From positions 1-64,000 of the forward strand of contig ML014171.1 of assembly GCA_003615045.1 (NCBI GenBank): DNA of 64,000 bases, read 5' to 3'. The stretch is from Caulochytrium protostelioides. Lineage: Eukaryota > Chytridiomycota > Caulochytriomycetes > Caulochytriales > Caulochytriaceae. Both the position numbers and the translations under genes were made by a program. The notes under the pieces were generated by a model. The model did not search any database, was not told the origin of the DNA, and saw nothing but the letters and a program-made list of their open reading frames with translations. Position 1 is the first letter of the stretch; every line of letters begins with the position of its first letter. Positions 22,601 to 32,675 of this stretch are shown here, one piece after another.

Positions 22601-24255
22601 CTCCTCGCCCCAGAATGGCGAGTCGCTACCGTTCTTGACGGACGTACGGCACTGCTTGACGTCGTTGAAGAGCACGATCGCATACGGGCACGGCCCCTTG
22701 ATCGTGCTGCTCAGCACGAGCCCCTTCGCTTCCATGATCCACAGCCGGAGGCTGCGCATCAGCGGCATCTGGACGGCTGGCGCCGGCGACTCCGGCAACG
22801 CCAGGCCGTGCGGCCGGAACTGGTACACGACGGCGCACTTCGGACAGCAGTAGCAGAAGTGCCGCAGGCACTGCAGCCAGTCGGCCTTCTCCTTGGCGTT
22901 CTCGGCCATTAGGTTGTAGGTCTGGCGGAAGGGCGCGGCGACATTGCTCGACGCGGACGCGGGCGGGGCGTCTACGTCGAGAACGAGCTGCAGGCAGTTG
23001 GAGCGGCCAAAGTAGCTGTCGTCGAGCGGCGCAACGACGCACTGGCGCAGGTGGATCACCTCGTGCGGGAACTCGGAGTCCTCGCGGTCGAACCAATAGA
23101 GCAGCCGCTCCTCGGGCATGAGCACAAAGTAGCTGTTGACCCACGTACCGCCCGTCGCGTCGCCGCGCTTGATGTGCATGCGCCCAGCCTTCATTGGGTT
23201 GATCAGCGTTCGCACCGACACGAGCGCCGAGTCCTTGATCGCGTCGACAACCATGTGCTCGGCGGCAAAGGCCTCGACGTCCGCGGCGGGCGCCATGAGG
23301 CGCGCGCGCCGCAGCGCGGTCTCGAGCGCATCCATCGCCAACGCCGCGCCCGCCTTGTCCTTCGTCAGGACGTCGCTCACCAGCCGCGTCACCGCCAGCT
23401 GGTGCTGCAGATGCGACTGCTGGATCGCGGCATACAGCGCCGGCAGCAGGCGCTGGAAGTAGTCGTCCTGGGCGGCGCTGCGGACGCGCTCGCAGCGCGC
23501 CAGCGCCTCCGTGGCCTGCGAGGCCCGCTCGAGCGCCGGCAGCGCCCGCGCCTGCGTCCGCTCGACCTCCTTGCGCTTGCTCACCGCCGCGGCCTTCGTC
23601 GCGGCCTCGACGGCTTCCGTGGCCTCCTTCTGCGCCTGGTCCGCCTCGTTCTTGGCGCGGCGCAGGCTCGTGTAGGCTTCCTGGAGGTTGCGCGTGAGCG
23701 CGGTCCCGTCCTCGTGGTGGCGCTTGCGCCCGGCATCGAGGTCCTTGATCGACTGGTGGAACGGCGCGAGCGTCGCCTTCTTGAACTGCGCGCTCATCCG
23801 CATCTCGGCTTCCGCGGTCTCGCCGATCTGCGCCACGATCGCCTCGATGCTCTCCCACACGCTTGTTTTTGCGAGCTGCGCCTGCGCCTCCGCGAGGTCG
23901 GTGCGGTCGGCCTTGCGCAGCGGCAGGCGCAGCTGCAGCAGCGCATGGCCCTTATGATACTCGCGACAGAGCTCGGCTGGCGGCAATTCCATGCGACAGA
24001 GAAGGCTGGCGGCGGTGAGTACGGGGGTCCTCGAGCCATTCGAAGGGGAGCGGCTCGAGCCGCTCGGGGGGGCGGCGGGCGGCGATGCGCCACAGCGTAG
24101 CGCAGCGCAGCGCACCGGGACCGGCAGACGCGGCACTTACCCAGGTTCGCGCGGTACTCCTGCTCGAGCTGGTGCTTGCGCGTGAGGAACGTATACAAGT
24201 GCGCGCTCTGCTTGATGCTTTCCTCGACAAAGAACATGACATTCTCGAACGCCAT
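19607..24255 (-). CDS. F-BAR / PH / C2 / RasGAP protein (two exons)
   Basis: Predicted Ras GTPase-activating protein at the plasma membrane. The model is complement(join(19607..23976, 24141..24255)), 1494 aa. Exon 1 starts the FCH/F-BAR domain (MAFENVMFFVEESIK, later EQEYRANL). The splice gives ANLAELCREY, as expected for FCH, followed by a long Glu/Ala/Lys-rich coiled coil to about residue 280. A PH-like domain follows at about 303-410, and a C2-like domain at about 440-560 (LRLWIMEAKGLVL). The RasGAP domain carries the arginine finger in LFRGNTLATK (Arg about 652) and the FLFLRFF...NPKLF signature near 774. The last 650 residues are Ser/Ala-rich and probably disordered. The catalytic finger and signature are intact, so it should be active. 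An unspliced reading would begin inside the intron and miss the FCH start. Confidence 0.9.
23977..24140 (-). other. Intron of the RasGAP gene
   Basis: 164 nt, consensus donor GTAAGT, acceptor CCAG preceded by a CCTTCTCT tract, phase 1. It joins the two halves of the FCH motif. Confidence 0.8.
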
Positions 24256-24647
24256 CGTCGCGGCTCCGCCTCCGCGGCGGCAGTCACAGCGGGAGGTCGC
24301 AGGGGCGATGCACGGGCATGAGCACGGTGGCAGGGTCGGAGGGACGCCGAGTCTGGGGCGGGGAGTCGACACGCCGATCTGCCTCGCGGATGCGACTCGC
24401 CCGCTCAGACGGGCTGATCAGCACTGGACGATCCGTACGAAGAGAGAGAGAGAGAGCGAGGGTCCAGGATGGGAGAGGCTGACTTGGTGTGGTCGCTCGC
24501 AGAGCATCAATGGGATGCTTCGAGCCTCCGAGGCCCAGCGGCGTTCTCGTGCGCGGAAAGACCGACGCGGTCTCCTTCTCTCCCTCAAGCCAAGCATCCA
24601 TGCCTCCGAGCGTCCGCCCCCAGATTTCGTCGGCACGATACGGTGCC

Positions 24648-24741
24648 GATGCTGATGCTGATGCTAATGCTGATGCTGATGCTGATGCTGATGCCAACGC
24701 CAATGGCGATGGCGATGGCGATGGCGATGGCGATGGCGATG
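24648..24741. repeat. GATGCT / GATGGC hexanucleotide repeat
   Basis: A run of GATGCT units with AATGCT variants passes into CCAACGCCAATGGC and then repeated GATGGC units. Nearly the same hexamer recurs inside the RAD2/XPG coding region at about 42487-42530. Confidence 0.9.
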
Positions 24742-25097
24742 TGAGCGCGGCGCCCGAGGATGCGGATCTTCATGGATGCCGGTCCATCACCTGAGATGCT
24801 CTCCTTCCGGGTGATGAGCAGTATGGACGCCATCGCCGTCGCTGGTGCGGCCTCCGGCGAGTCCGCAGGCCCTGGCGCGAGCACACGGCGTTTCGCCGGC
24901 GTTTCGCCCGTGTTTCGCCTCGACGACGCCCCTCGCGTGCCGATCGCCCGCCCCTGAGCGGCCGCTGCCGAGCCGGCGCCGCCGCCGGCGGTTCCGCAGG
25001 CTGGCCGCTGCTGTTACTCGCCACCCGGCGAAACCGTCCCGGTCGTCTGCCGTGGGCCTCGCGACGACGCGCGTCCCGGCCGCTCTCGTCCTTCTCT

Positions 25098-25165
25098 GCC
25101 GCCGCCGCCGCCGCCGCCGTCGCCGCCGTCGCCGCCGCCGCCGCCGCCGCCGCCAACGCCGCCAA
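25098..25165. repeat. (GCC)n microsatellite with GTC variants
   Basis: Trinucleotide GCC run interrupted by GTC and AAC units, in the region between divergent genes. Confidence 0.85.
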
Positions 25166-26326
25166 CGCCGTGTTGTGGTGTTGGTGTGACAGCGCCGTGC
25201 CGACTCACCGGGCACGACTCACCGCAGGCCGCCATGACGCCGTCGCGGCCGCCCATCCGCCCATCGACGTGAGCGGCCGGCCAACGGCCGCCTTAGGCCT
25301 TCGCACGGCGACCTTGCGACGCGACGCGCCGCCGTCGGATCACCGCATCCGGCGACCGGCGACGATCGACGGGTCGGACGGCGCGGCGGCGGCGTCAGCG
25401 CGCGATGCTCGTGTGAGGGGCACGTGCATGGCCACGTGGCCGCGCACGTGGCCTCGGGCACGACGCGTCCCACCAGGGTCGACGCGGCGTGTGCTGACGC
25501 GACCGCGACGAACGGGCACAGCCCCTCGGGGACGCCCGCGCGGCGCGTCATGGCCCATCGTCTCCGCGGCGTACCCTGCCTACGCCGCCGTCGGAAAGGC
25601 CATCATGCGGACAAGAGAACGCGGTCGCTGTCAGCGGAGGATCTCCCATCTCGAAGATCTCCAACAGCTCGAGGATCCCGTCCAGGCATGACCGCGAGGG
25701 TCCGGGATCCGCCGAGCACTGGGAATCCTGCGGATCAGGAATCGTTGCTCGGCGACCGCGATGATCGCAACCGACGACAACGGCGAACGGCCGTTGGAAC
25801 TCCGGATGAAGCTCGGACGGCCGGTGGCGTTCATCGCCGGTCATGACGGCGATCGTGGAAGCCCTTCGGCACGATGGTGGCGTGCTCCCGCGCTCCGTCG
25901 CCCCACCCGCCTTTCGCGGTCCGAGCGACCCCGCACCACGCGTCGCGAGCCGGCCGAGCGCCGTCGATCGCGCTCGATGGCTCATGGGCGTGCGTCTCGT
26001 GCGCGGACGTGCCATGGCGCGCGATCGGCGAGAGCGGTTGATGCTCCGTCCCTCAGCGCGGCCATCACGTCATTCCATCCATTCCATCCATACTCTGCCT
26101 GCTCTGCATCCAGGCGCTGCATTGATCCGTCGCGTGGAGGGCGGTCCCGTGCGCCCAGGGGCCCTCGCCCGCCGGCGGATACTGGCCGGGGTTCCTGCAT
26201 GACGGCTGCTGCGTGGCAAAGGGCTCGCCGGAGACTCCAGCGCGTCGCCGCCGTCTCTCTCGCCCGCCGACCCTTCTGTTCCGCCGTCACCGCCCTGCAC
26301 CGGCGTTCGTCGACGGCCGTCCCACC

Positions 26327-27421
26327 ATGATACTGTGCGCAGGACCCGCCACGAGGCGGCGCCTCGGCCGGTCCGTCGCGGCGCTCCCGGGGTTCCCGCG
26401 CCTCCGGACGCCGACGCCGACGCCGACGCCATCGCTCCCGCACGCCCGCGACGCTTCGACGGCGCGCCTGCCGTGGCCTCGGGGGCGCGTCCCCGGCGAC
26501 GCTCGCTGGGCGGCCGCGGCGGCGGCATCGCCGCTTGCACGGGTCCGTCACGCGTCACAGGGCGCGGCGACGCCGCTCGAGTCCGCGCCGCGGCTCAGCC
26601 TCGCGCCGCACGCGGCCGACCCGCGCCACGTGCAGCTGCTGCTCCACGTGCCGCGCCACCTCCCGCCGAGCCGCGCGGCGCCCGTCGTCTACCGCCGCGT
26701 CTGCCCGCCGCACCTGCGCTGGGCCGACCTCAGCCGCGACGTCGCCGCCACCGTGCCTGGGATCCGCGTCCGTCTCGGCGCGGTCGGCGTCGACGCCGGC
26801 GTCGACGCCGGCACCGGCGCCGGCGCCGACGCCGACGCCGCCCAGCGCGCGCAGGCGACCACGCTGGCCGAGGTCGTCGCGACCCGTCAGCCCATCGTCC
26901 TGGAGCCGAGCCCGCGCGCCGTCGCGCGCGGCGACGGGTTCGACCCGGTGGCGGTCCACGTGGCGGTCGACGCGATCGCGATGCAGGCGCGCGTCGTGGC
27001 GCACAAGTACGAGCAGCTCGCGCAGCGCTTTGCCGCGATCGACCAGATCGACGGCGTCCTGGACGCGAAGGCGGCGCGCAACGTCCGCCGCTTAGCGAAG
27101 CTGCTGCTCACGTGGGTCGCGCTTCAGCTGGCGGCGGTCATCTTCCTGACCCTCGAGCTCGGCTGGGACCTCATGGAGCCGGTGTCCTATCTGATCATTG
27201 TCGGCCAGGCCATCCTCACCTCGGCCTGCTATCTCCTGCTGCGCCGCGAGCCCTCCTACGAGAACCTCGGCTCGTGGCTGCACCAGCTCATGCGCCGCCG
27301 CCAGAACCACAAGCACGGGTTTACGCCCGACCCGCAGCTCCGCCACCGCGTGCACGTCTGGTCCCACGCGCAGACCACGTGGCAAGCCCTCGCGCCGCCG
27401 CTCCGGTCCGCCTCACGCTGA
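26327..27421 (+). CDS. MCU: Mitochondrial calcium uniporter pore subunit
   Basis: Inner-membrane calcium channel of mitochondria. From the first ATG (context CCACCATG, good) the protein is 364 aa. It has an Arg-rich, acid-poor N-terminus fitting a mitochondrial presequence (about 60-70 residues). The N-terminal MCU domain covers about 95-220, followed by a coiled-coil-forming helix (VVAHKYEQLAQRF) and TM1 near 258-277. The selectivity filter lies at 280-285: WDLMEP, the family's WDIMEP motif with Ile changed to Leu and the calcium-binding Asp281 and Glu284 kept. TM2 follows to about 305, then a short basic tail. An insert of VDAG and GADAD repeats lies within the N-terminal domain (about 155-170). 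It is convergent with the CEP19-like gene, 134 bp between stops. No partner subunit (EMRE, MICU) is in the window. Confidence 0.92.
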   Translation: MILCAGPATRRRLGRSVAALPGFPRLRTPTPTPTPSLPHARDASTARLPWPRGRVPGDARWAAAAAASPLARVRHASQGAATPLESAPRLSLAPHAADPRHVQLLLHVPRHLPPSRAAPVVYRRVCPPHLRWADLSRDVAATVPGIRVRLGAVGVDAGVDAGTGAGADADAAQRAQATTLAEVVATRQPIVLEPSPRAVARGDGFDPVAVHVAVDAIAMQARVVAHKYEQLAQRFAAIDQIDGVLDAKAARNVRRLAKLLLTWVALQLAAVIFLTLELGWDLMEPVSYLIIVGQAILTSACYLLLRREPSYENLGSWLHQLMRRRQNHKHGFTPDPQLRHRVHVWSHAQTTWQALAPPLRSASR

Positions 27422-27555
27422 AGCACCGTTGGGATCCGCTGGGGCATCGCCCTCCCCGTAATTTAAGATGCCATGAATGATAGAGACCGAGCGCTCGTGG
27501 TGCCGATGCCCGCCGCCGTCGCGTGCTCGTGGATCGCCGGGCGACTCGCGGCGGT

Positions 27556-27751
27556 CTAGAAGCCGTCCGACGCATCGCCGCTGCCGGTCTCCGAGTCCGT
27601 CTCGCCCGCGGCAAAGTCGTCGCTGTAGGCGTCCTGTTCGAGTACGGACGGCCCGAGGGGCGCCGCGGCGGCCGTCTGGCCCGCGGGCCGATGGACCTCC
27701 GGGGCGATGTGACGCACGGGCCCCATCGACTCGTCGAGCAGGTTGGCGACC

Positions 27752-27786
<35 letters not shown>

Positions 27787-30258
27787 GAGCACATGGCTGA
27801 TGGACGTATCGACACTGCGCGTCGCGGACGACCGGTGCGTGCTCGACGACGGCGGAAGGGACGGCGGAAGGGACGACGCGTGCGACAGCGGAAGGGACGA
27901 CCGACGGGACGGCGCCGCGCTCGGCTTGTCCGCTGCCGCGACGTCGTAGGCCACGCTGTCGCTGATCGCGTCGCCGTCGATCTCTTCGACGAGGTCCTCG
28001 TCAACAATGTCCTCGTCAATGATGTCCTCGACCGCTTCCTCCACAAACCCGTTCTCGGACGCGCGGCCGTCTGAGGACGCGTCGTCGGCCTCTGCCGCAG
28101 CGTCGACGGGCCGGAGCGACCCTGATCGGAGGGGAGCGAGCGCAGAGGCCTGACTTGTCGCGGCGGACGCGGTCGAGACGGCGTCAGACGGCTGGGCGGC
28201 CCCCGAGGCGACGGCGGGCCCCTGTGGCTTCGCTGCCACCGCGGACGCCGCAGACGCCGCCGAGCGACCGTCGCTCACGATCGAGGGGTCCTGCGTGGAG
28301 GGCACCGCGGCCGCTGATCGGCTGGTGGCCGAGCGCTCGGTCTCCGCATCGCGGTGGCTCGGCAGCGATTCCCCGATACTCGAACTGGACGGCGCCGCCG
28401 ATGCTACGGCCTCATCGATGCCGTCCGCGTCGTCGGTATCGTCCTCGTCCGACAACGCGGACGCGGCCTGCTCGGCCTCCTGCGCTTTGCGCATATTGAC
28501 GAGGTACGGGTTGTCCCACTCGCCGGGACTCGCGGCGGCCTCGCTGGGCGCCTCGCTGCCCGCCTCGCTGCCGGTCGCCCGGCTGGCATCGCTGTCGGAA
28601 GCGACCGCGGCAGGGGCCTCGGACAGGCGCGCCGCCTCGCTCTCGGCGGCCTGCTCGGTGCTGACTTCGGAGGGGATTTCGGAGGCCACCGCCGATGGGA
28701 TCGCGGAAGGCCCCGCGGAAGGCATTGCCGAGGAAGCAGCGGAGGAACGCGCGGAGGACCCCCGCGAGGCGCCCGCGGACGCGACGACGGGCGGCGGCGC
28801 CAGCGAGCGGACCGGCGCCGCCGCCGAGCGGACCGATGCATCCGTGTCCGCCGCCGCCTCGCCGTCATCGATCGCCGCTCCCGAGAAGGCTTCGGAAATG
28901 GCTTCCGAGATCGACGCTTCCTCCGTGGCAGTCGGAACCACCCGACCCGGACGGCGGACGGCCTCGCTGCGCTCCCGCGCGTCGCTGTCTGTACCCGGAT
29001 GATCCCCCGAGCGGTCGTCGCTGTCCACGTCCTCATCCATCAGGTCTTCTTCAATCATGTCGTCGGCGTCACGCAGCGCGCCAAGCGACGTGCCACGCGA
29101 CCCCGACAGCACCGGGCCGCCCCTGATCGGCGACGCAGACGCGCGCGGCGAGGTCCGGCCATGGCGACCGACCGCCGCGGCGTCCGTGCCGTCGTCGGAG
29201 ACGGCGTCGGTCTCCGCTTCGAGGCCCTCGGTGGCCACGGACGGCGCCGTCGTGGCCGTCGCCCGCGGCGGCGTGGCTGGGGCGTGCGATGCGGCGCTCG
29301 TGCTGCTCGACGCGTCGTCGCGATCCGACCCGGGGTTCGATCGGTCTGTCAGGACAGGCCCTGCTAGCGGATCCGCCCGAGGCCGGTGCTCCGGCTCCGG
29401 CTCCGGCTCCGACCCTGTCCCTGCGCCTGAGCTCATCCCTGAGCCTGCGTTGATACCTGAAGCGACGTCCTCTTCCTGGAGGGCCGTCTGGACCCATCCC
29501 GCGAGCGACGGGTCCGACATGACTTTCTCGGCGGCGCGCAGCGCTTTGCCGGTTGCGTGCGGTGAGGTCCGCGACGCGAGGCCGCTGCCCGTGCCGCCCG
29601 TGCGCTGCGCCGCGCTGTCGGCATCGCTGTCGCTCTCGCCGAAGCCGGCGACGTCTGCGGCGACCGCGGGGGCGGCGTCCGAGGCTGCCGTGTCCGTGTC
29701 GGCGATCTCCGGGTCGGCGATCTCCGTGTCGGCGATCTCCGGGTCGGCGTGGGCGGCGGCGACGCGAGCGGCGGGCAGGCTCGCGGCCGATGCCGTGTCG
29801 GGCGCCGAGAGCCATCCGAGCGCGGCCGCGGGCGCCGTGGCTGGATGCGCCGGGACGGCGGTGCCGCCGCGTGTGGCGGCGCCGCGGTCATCGTCGTCGA
29901 TGTCGATGTCGATGTCGGACACCGACGCCACGGAGGACACGGAGGAGGACCGGCGCGACGGCCCATCGGAGGGCGTCGCACCCGCCAAGGCACCGGACGC
30001 GGCGCCGTGGTTCTGGGACAGCAGATGGAGCCGGCGCAAGCAGCGCGCCAGTTGCTGGGAGGACACGGCGGACAGCAGGTCCGGGCGCTGGCTCTGGAGC
30101 TGGCGGACGCAGTGGCTCAGCTTGCCGACGAGGCGGACGGGAATGCGGTACTCGTGGAAGGTGGTCGCGTCGTCGTGCCGCTCGCCGCGCTGCAGCACGA
30201 CGAGCTCGGGCCCGGCCGCGCCGTGCGGCCGCAAAGCCAAGTACCGCTGAGCGAACAT
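27556..30258 (-). CDS. CEP19-like protein with long acidic tail
   Basis: The first 85 residues resemble the centrosomal/ciliary-base protein CEP19: LALRP, EYRIPVRLVGKLSHC, then a QLQSQRP...SQQLARCLRRL helix. This matches the order of CEP19's IMPVRNFSKFSDC and LRQLEKLFSFL blocks. CEP19 helps load intraflagellar-transport trains through RABL2 at the basal body. The remaining 800 or so residues are Ser/Ala/Asp/Glu-rich and probably disordered, with dispersed acidic DDD runs and a short WDNPYLVNMRKAQEAE block; typical CEP19 is only about 160-170 aa. The ATG at 30258 was chosen because it starts just before the conserved block; the frame is open to 30405 upstream. A (GTC)n tract near 27748-27776 encodes Asp. 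A flagellar gene fits the CFAP69-like neighbour. Confidence 0.65.
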
Positions 30259-30690
30259 GCTTACCACGTGGGGTCGTGCACGTGCTCCAGCACGGGGGTG
30301 AGCCAAAAAAAAGAGGGGTGTCGGGCCGCAGAGACGGAGGCGGACGGAGAGCGGCCGGCGTTGATCCGGCGCTGATCTCCAAGGGTTCGGCAGGGCGGCG
30401 ATCAAGCGTTCATGCTATCGAGGGGACAGGATCAGGCCGGGTGATCGCGGTATCCCGCGGTCGAGCGACCCTTGCCGTTGTTTGGTTGAAAACCGGGTAC
30501 GCGTACGAGGGCGGCGCCCTGTGAAGCGCAGGAAGCGCGATCTGCCGATCCCAAGCTTGCTTGGGGCGGGGCGCGGCGGGGCGGCAGCAAGACCGACGCG
30601 ACAGCGGCCCCGATGGAGCTGCGCCACTGCTGCGCCACGCCAGCTGCGCCACCCGTCGGCCGTTCCATCCAAGTCATGGAGGGCCGTCGT
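30259..30690. other. Intergenic between CEP19-like and nuclease genes
   Basis: Presumed promoter and leader of the CEP19-like gene. No gene or clear motif seen. Confidence 0.5.
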
Positions 30691-32079
30691 TCACTCGCCG
30701 CGGCGCGGCGGAGTCGCGTCCGGCTGCGCCGCATCGTGGATGAACTGGCGCAGATCGGGGTTGGAGAGCGGGTCGCGGCGGTAGAGCAACCGCTGGACGT
30801 CGGCGTCGGCGTAGCGCGCGAGGGCCGCCGTGAGCGGCCGCGGCATCTGGAAGTCGGTCGGGCTCGCGAGCGCCTTGCGGACGGCGGCGACGTCGAAGAG
30901 CGCGTCCGGCGGGTGGCGCCGCATGAGCGCGGCGTCCGCGAGTACGTTCTCGAGCGACGCGTAGCGGCGCATGAAGCCGGTGGCCTTGTGGAGGCCGACG
31001 CCGCGCATGCCGGTCGTGAAGTCGTTGCCCGCCATGATACACGCGTCGCGGAACTGCGGGCGCGTTAGGCCGAGGGCCGGCAGCCCGCGGTCGAGGTTGA
31101 TCTCGAGCACGGGCGCCTTCGCGTGGTTCACCTTCGTGATTACCGGCACCTCGCTCAGCAGCAGCGCGTCGGTGTCCTCGGTCATGACGCGGTCGGCCTG
31201 GTGCGAGTTGGCCAGCACGGCGCACAGCGCCTCGGCCTCCATCGCGATTTGATCAATCGTGTAGTACGGGATGTCCATCAGATCGAGCAGCATGCGGATG
31301 TCCGCCTGGTACTTCGGCGTCAGCGCGCGCGACGCGCGCTCTCGCTGCGCCAGCGCCTTCGCCTCGCGCTCGATCGTGTCCGCGAGCCGCACCAGCGCCG
31401 CGTTCGAGAGCGTCCCGTCGGCGTTGTAGAGCTTCGCCACGTCGAGCGACGGCGTCTCGAGAGCTTCCTCCGCCGCGTTGGCGGTGGCGAGCACCGCGTC
31501 GACGGAAACGAGATCGGCCGAAACGCCCTCGGCGGGCGTCCCGCCCGGCTTCGCCGCCCCCGAGGGCGTTGGTCGCGGCAGCTTCCGCCCTTTCAGACTT
31601 TCCGCGGTCTTGTTGTACTCGCGGATGCGGCGGATCATCTGGTGCCGAGCGTCCACGACGGCCTTGTCGACGGCCCCGTCGGCAGCCCCATCGGCAGCGG
31701 CAACGGCGGCGGCGGTCGACAGCAGCGCTTGCTGGATGGCGCGGAGCTCGCGGTGTGCCGCATCGGAGCGCTGCAGCAGGTCGCGCCGGCGATCACGGTC
31801 GACGCGGCGCCGGACCAGCTCGGCGTCCTTGAGCGCATGGCGCGTGTTCGCGCCGATACTGTCAAAGACAAAGAAGGGCGCGAGGCCGCAGTCGACGAGC
31901 GTCCGCAGGAACGCATAGAAGTTCAGCAGCGGGAACGGCGTCTGGTGGCTGCAGTGCGCTCGCATCATGTAGATGTTGCCGTCCACGACCACGCGGGCAG
32001 GCACGCGGTTGAGCGACACAGGTGTCAGCGCGGCGGGGGCGTGCCGCGCCAAATAAGGGATCAAGCCGCGGATACCCAT
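30691..32079 (-). CDS. FEN1/XPG-family structure-specific nuclease
   Basis: A 462-aa flap-endonuclease-like enzyme, distinct from the RAD2/XPG gene at 40 kb. It begins MGIRGLIPYL, the free N-terminal Gly motif of the family. All seven metal-binding acidic positions can be matched: Asp33 (VVVDGN), Asp73 (FVFDS), Glu281 and Glu283 (AMEAEALCA), Asp302 and Asp304 (TEDTDALL) and Asp353 (AGNDF). The helix-two-turn-helix region follows (GMRGVGLHKA). The segment between the N and I regions (about 110-250) is longer and more divergent than in FEN1, and no PCNA-binding QxxLxxFF box is visible at the C-terminus. It is probably not the housekeeping FEN1 but a divergent paralogue, possibly mitochondrial or specialised. 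It sits between two ciliary-like genes on the same strand. Confidence 0.85.
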   Translation of the reverse strand: MGIRGLIPYLARHAPAALTPVSLNRVPARVVVDGNIYMMRAHCSHQTPFPLLNFYAFLRTLVDCGLAPFFVFDSIGANTRHALKDAELVRRRVDRDRRRDLLQRSDAAHRELRAIQQALLSTAAAVAAADGAADGAVDKAVVDARHQMIRRIREYNKTAESLKGRKLPRPTPSGAAKPGGTPAEGVSADLVSVDAVLATANAAEEALETPSLDVAKLYNADGTLSNAALVRLADTIEREAKALAQRERASRALTPKYQADIRMLLDLMDIPYYTIDQIAMEAEALCAVLANSHQADRVMTEDTDALLLSEVPVITKVNHAKAPVLEINLDRGLPALGLTRPQFRDACIMAGNDFTTGMRGVGLHKATGFMRRYASLENVLADAALMRRHPPDALFDVAAVRKALASPTDFQMPRPLTAALARYADADVQRLLYRRDPLSNPDLRQFIHDAAQPDATPPRRGE

Positions 32080-32675
32080 CCTGGCATCCGGAAAACCGCG
32101 ACGAAGGGGGCGAATGGAACCCTAGCGCAGCAGCGGTGCAGCAGCAGATCGGCGGGGATCCGCCGGCAGACGGGGTGATACGGAGAACCACCACTAGTCG
32201 GGATCAGGCAGGCGCCATGAGCAGCCGACGCACGATGATCCCCGTGGCGACGCGCGGCCACTTGCGCGTGCTGCGTCGTGCCGATCGCAGCCGACGTGGT
32301 GCCCCGCGTGGCACGGTTCGCCGGCGCTCCGAGAAAACTCCGCAGTGCTCCTGAGGCACGGAAGCCTGTCGCCCCCAGCGCCCCCAGCGCCCGGGTCCGT
32401 CGCCGCACGCCACGCGCGCGATGCCGGCGGTCGGCTGTGGCGCGCCTCCGCCACACCACACCCGAACGCTGAAGGCGATCCGACATATGTGATCGGCGCC
32501 GCTGCGGCGACCACGCCAGACTCGCTCCGGCCCACACCTCTTTCCCAAGCCCTATCGAATCCTATGATGCTCCGTGGCGAACTCAGTGATGATCCGTCTT
32601 GTCGGTCTCATTAATTGACTTGCATGGTCTTCCCCAGCCGCTATGGACATGAACATCTATAATGGTAATGCTGGC
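32080..32675. other. Intergenic between nuclease and CFAP69-like genes
   Basis: Presumed promoter of the nuclease gene and 3' end of the CFAP69-like gene. No gene seen. Confidence 0.5.

Larger units (their letters stand above)
24256..26326. other. Divergent promoter region of RasGAP and MCU
   Basis: About 2 kb between two divergent genes. It contains a short GA run (24441-24457), a hexanucleotide repeat (24648-24741) and a GCC repeat (about 25098-25165). ORFs are present on both strands but show only low-complexity or Arg-rich text. I see no further gene. Confidence 0.5.

Noticed and set aside
21092-22912. 606-codon plus-strand ORF
   Set aside because: Antisense shadow of the RasGAP gene.
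24648-25165. Repeats between RasGAP and MCU as a possible CRISPR array
   Set aside because: Simple hexa- and trinucleotide runs with no spacers, in a eukaryotic genome.
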